Assembly (NCBI RefSeq): GCF_014648775.1
Contig: NZ_BMRT01000001.1
Location: forward strand, 434,001-498,000
From: Streptomyces abikoensis
GTDB lineage: Bacteria; Actinomycetota; Actinomycetes; Streptomycetales; Streptomycetaceae
Length of the DNA stretch: 64,000 nt
Direction: 5' to 3'
The translations under genes and the position numbers were made by a program. Of this stretch, positions 62,871 through 64,000 are shown piece after piece. Under the pieces are notes generated by a model. It was not told the DNA's origin, searched no databases, and saw only the letters and a list, made by a program, of their open reading frames with translations. Positions within the stretch are counted from its first letter, which is position 1. Each line of letters starts with the position of its first letter.

Positions 62871-64000
62871 ATGCCGAACACCACCAGCGCACCGCTGCCC
62901 CGTCAGGTCGCCGACGCCCATGTCAGCGCTCTCATCGAGCTCGATCCGATCACCGGCACCTATCTGGGCCTGGCGGAGAGCTCCCGGCGGCTGCCGGACT
63001 TCTCCCCGGAGGGTCAGGCGGCCGTCGCCGACCTGGCCCGCGCCACCCTGGCGGCGCTGACCGAGGCCGAGGCGCGGCCCGGCGGGGACAGCGACGGCGA
63101 GCGGCGCTGCGCCCGGCTGCTGCGCGAGCGGCTGACCGCCGAACTCGCCGTGCACGACGCGGGCGAGCACCTGCGCGCGGTCAGCAACATCCACTCGCCG
63201 CTGCACGCGGTGCGCGAGGTGTTCACCCTCATGCCGCTCGACGGCAAGGACGACTGGTCGGCCGTCGCCGAGCGGCTGCGCGCCGTGCCGGCGGCCCTGG
63301 AGGGCTACCGCGCCTCCCTCGCCGAGGGGCTGTCGCGGGGGCTGCTCGGCGGCCCCCGCCAGGTGACCACGGTGCTGGGGCAGTTGACGGAGTGGATAGG
63401 CACCGGCGCGGGCTGGTTCGGCGACTTCGTCGCCGCCGGGCCCGAGGACCTGCGCGCCGAGCTGGCGGAGTCGGCGCTCGCCGCCACGGGCGGCCTCGTC
63501 GAGCTGCGCGACTGGCTGCGGGACGTCTACGCCCCGGCCGTCGAGGGCGCGCCGGACGTCGTGGGCCGCGAGCGGTACGCCCGCTGGTCCCGCTACTGGA
63601 ACGGCACCGACCTCGACCTCGACGAGGCGTACGCCTACGGCTGGTCCGAATTCCACCGGATACTCGGCGAGATGCGCGTGGAGGCGGAGAAGATCCTGCC
63701 GGGCGCCAAGACCCCGTGGGAGGCGCTGGCCCACCTCGACGCGCACGGCACCCACATCGAGGGCGTCGAGGAGGTGCGGGTCTGGCTCCAGGAGCTGATG
63801 GACGAGGCGATCGAGGCGCTGGACGGCACCCACTTCGAACTGGCCGAGCGCGTCAAGCGCGTCGAGTCCCGCATCGCCCCGCCGGGCGGCGCGGCGGCGC
63901 CGTACTACAGCCAGCCGTCCGAGGACTTCTCCCGCCCGGGCCGGACGTGGCTGCCGACCATGGGCGAGACCCGCTTCCCGGTGTACGACCTGGTGTCGAC
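62871..64000 (+). CDS. DUF885-family protein, 3' truncated
   Basis: The frame from ATG 62871 is open to the window end (at least 376 residues). It matches DUF885, a family of probable metal-dependent peptidases or carboxypeptidase-like proteins. Recognisable text includes HVSALIELDPITGTYLGLAE, AELAVHDAGEHLRAVSNIHS, VREVFTLMPLDGKDDWSAVA, GYRASLAEGLSRG and the C-terminal GRTWLPTMGETRFPVYD. GAGGAT lies just before the start. The HExxH-like region typical of the family would lie beyond the window. There is no signal peptide, so it is cytosolic. Confidence 0.88.
   Translation, partial: MPNTTSAPLPRQVADAHVSALIELDPITGTYLGLAESSRRLPDFSPEGQAAVADLARATLAALTEAEARPGGDSDGERRCARLLRERLTAELAVHDAGEHLRAVSNIHSPLHAVREVFTLMPLDGKDDWSAVAERLRAVPAALEGYRASLAEGLSRGLLGGPRQVTTVLGQLTEWIGTGAGWFGDFVAAGPEDLRAELAESALAATGGLVELRDWLRDVYAPAVEGAPDVVGRERYARWSRYWNGTDLDLDEAYAYGWSEFHRILGEMRVEAEKILPGAKTPWEALAHLDAHGTHIEGVEEVRVWLQELMDEAIEALDGTHFELAERVKRVESRIAPPGGAAAPYYSQPSEDFSRPGRTWLPTMGETRFPVYDLVS

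Noticed and set aside
62703..63833. A minus-strand frame of 376 codons near the window end
   Set aside because: The plus strand carries DUF885 text in a continuous frame running off the window; the minus frame is a shadow.

Overview
The window looks like chromosomal DNA from a Streptomyces or very close relative. GC is very high, with G/C-ending codons almost everywhere. GTG and TTG starts with GGAG-type ribosome sites are common. Several genes are typical of the genus: a K15-type DD-transpeptidase, a ChoA-type cholesterol oxidase, a subtilisin inhibitor, a whiJ-type regulator/ATPase/DUF397 locus and a c-di-AMP riboswitch ahead of an NlpC/P60 gene. From memory, the order pfkA, bio genes, NlpC/P60, ure operon, tripeptidyl aminopeptidase, purB resembles the S. 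coelicolor SCO12xx region; this was not checked.

Layout. 1-4950: end of a secreted peptidase, then a glycosyltransferase / WS-DGAT acyltransferase / alpha-beta hydrolase cassette. 4979-16432: exported proteins (DD-transpeptidase, phospholipase D, PIG-L deacetylase, cholesterol oxidase, DUF4352 lipoprotein), a TPR plus polyprenyl synthase pair, an RDD protein and a degenerate phosphopantetheinyl transferase. 16588-25349: acyl-CoA dehydrogenase with divergent TetR gene, peptide deformylase, murT-gatD, pfkA, ctaG, a subtilisin inhibitor and a PARG-like protein. 25363-31287: biotin genes bioF and bioBAD, followed by a class II DAHP-synthase homologue that has lost every metal ligand. 31308-35755: whiJ-type locus, NlpC/P60 gene behind a c-di-AMP riboswitch, and a ClpP paralogue divergent from an orphan Phd antitoxin. 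35927-40564: urease operon ureABCFGD. 40745-45972: secreted peptidase, small secreted protein, methyltransferase and a scarred patch with IS remnants and a decayed ATP-grasp/methyltransferase pair that resembles a graspetide locus. 46079-64000: housekeeping and regulatory genes (two CNNM/CorC transporters, purB, mug, ROK, GntR, SDR, ECF41 sigma factor, PhoD, flavoprotein, ACT-GNAT fusion, DUF885 partial).

How they work together. MurT and GatD form the lipid II amidating enzyme. BioF, A, D and B cover the four late steps of biotin synthesis. UreABC is the urease and UreD/F/G its nickel maturation set, with no ureE; a GlnR-like box precedes ureA. The XRE regulator, DUF397 protein and HATPase are arranged as in whiJ-type developmental loci.

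The most unusual items are the metal-site-less DAHP-synthase homologue beside bioD, the degenerate phosphopantetheinyl transferase whose gene and divergent neighbour choA each carry a rare TTA codon, the Cys/Gly-rich tail of BioB, the ruined graspetide-like locus, and several palindromic operators placed inside recognisable promoters.
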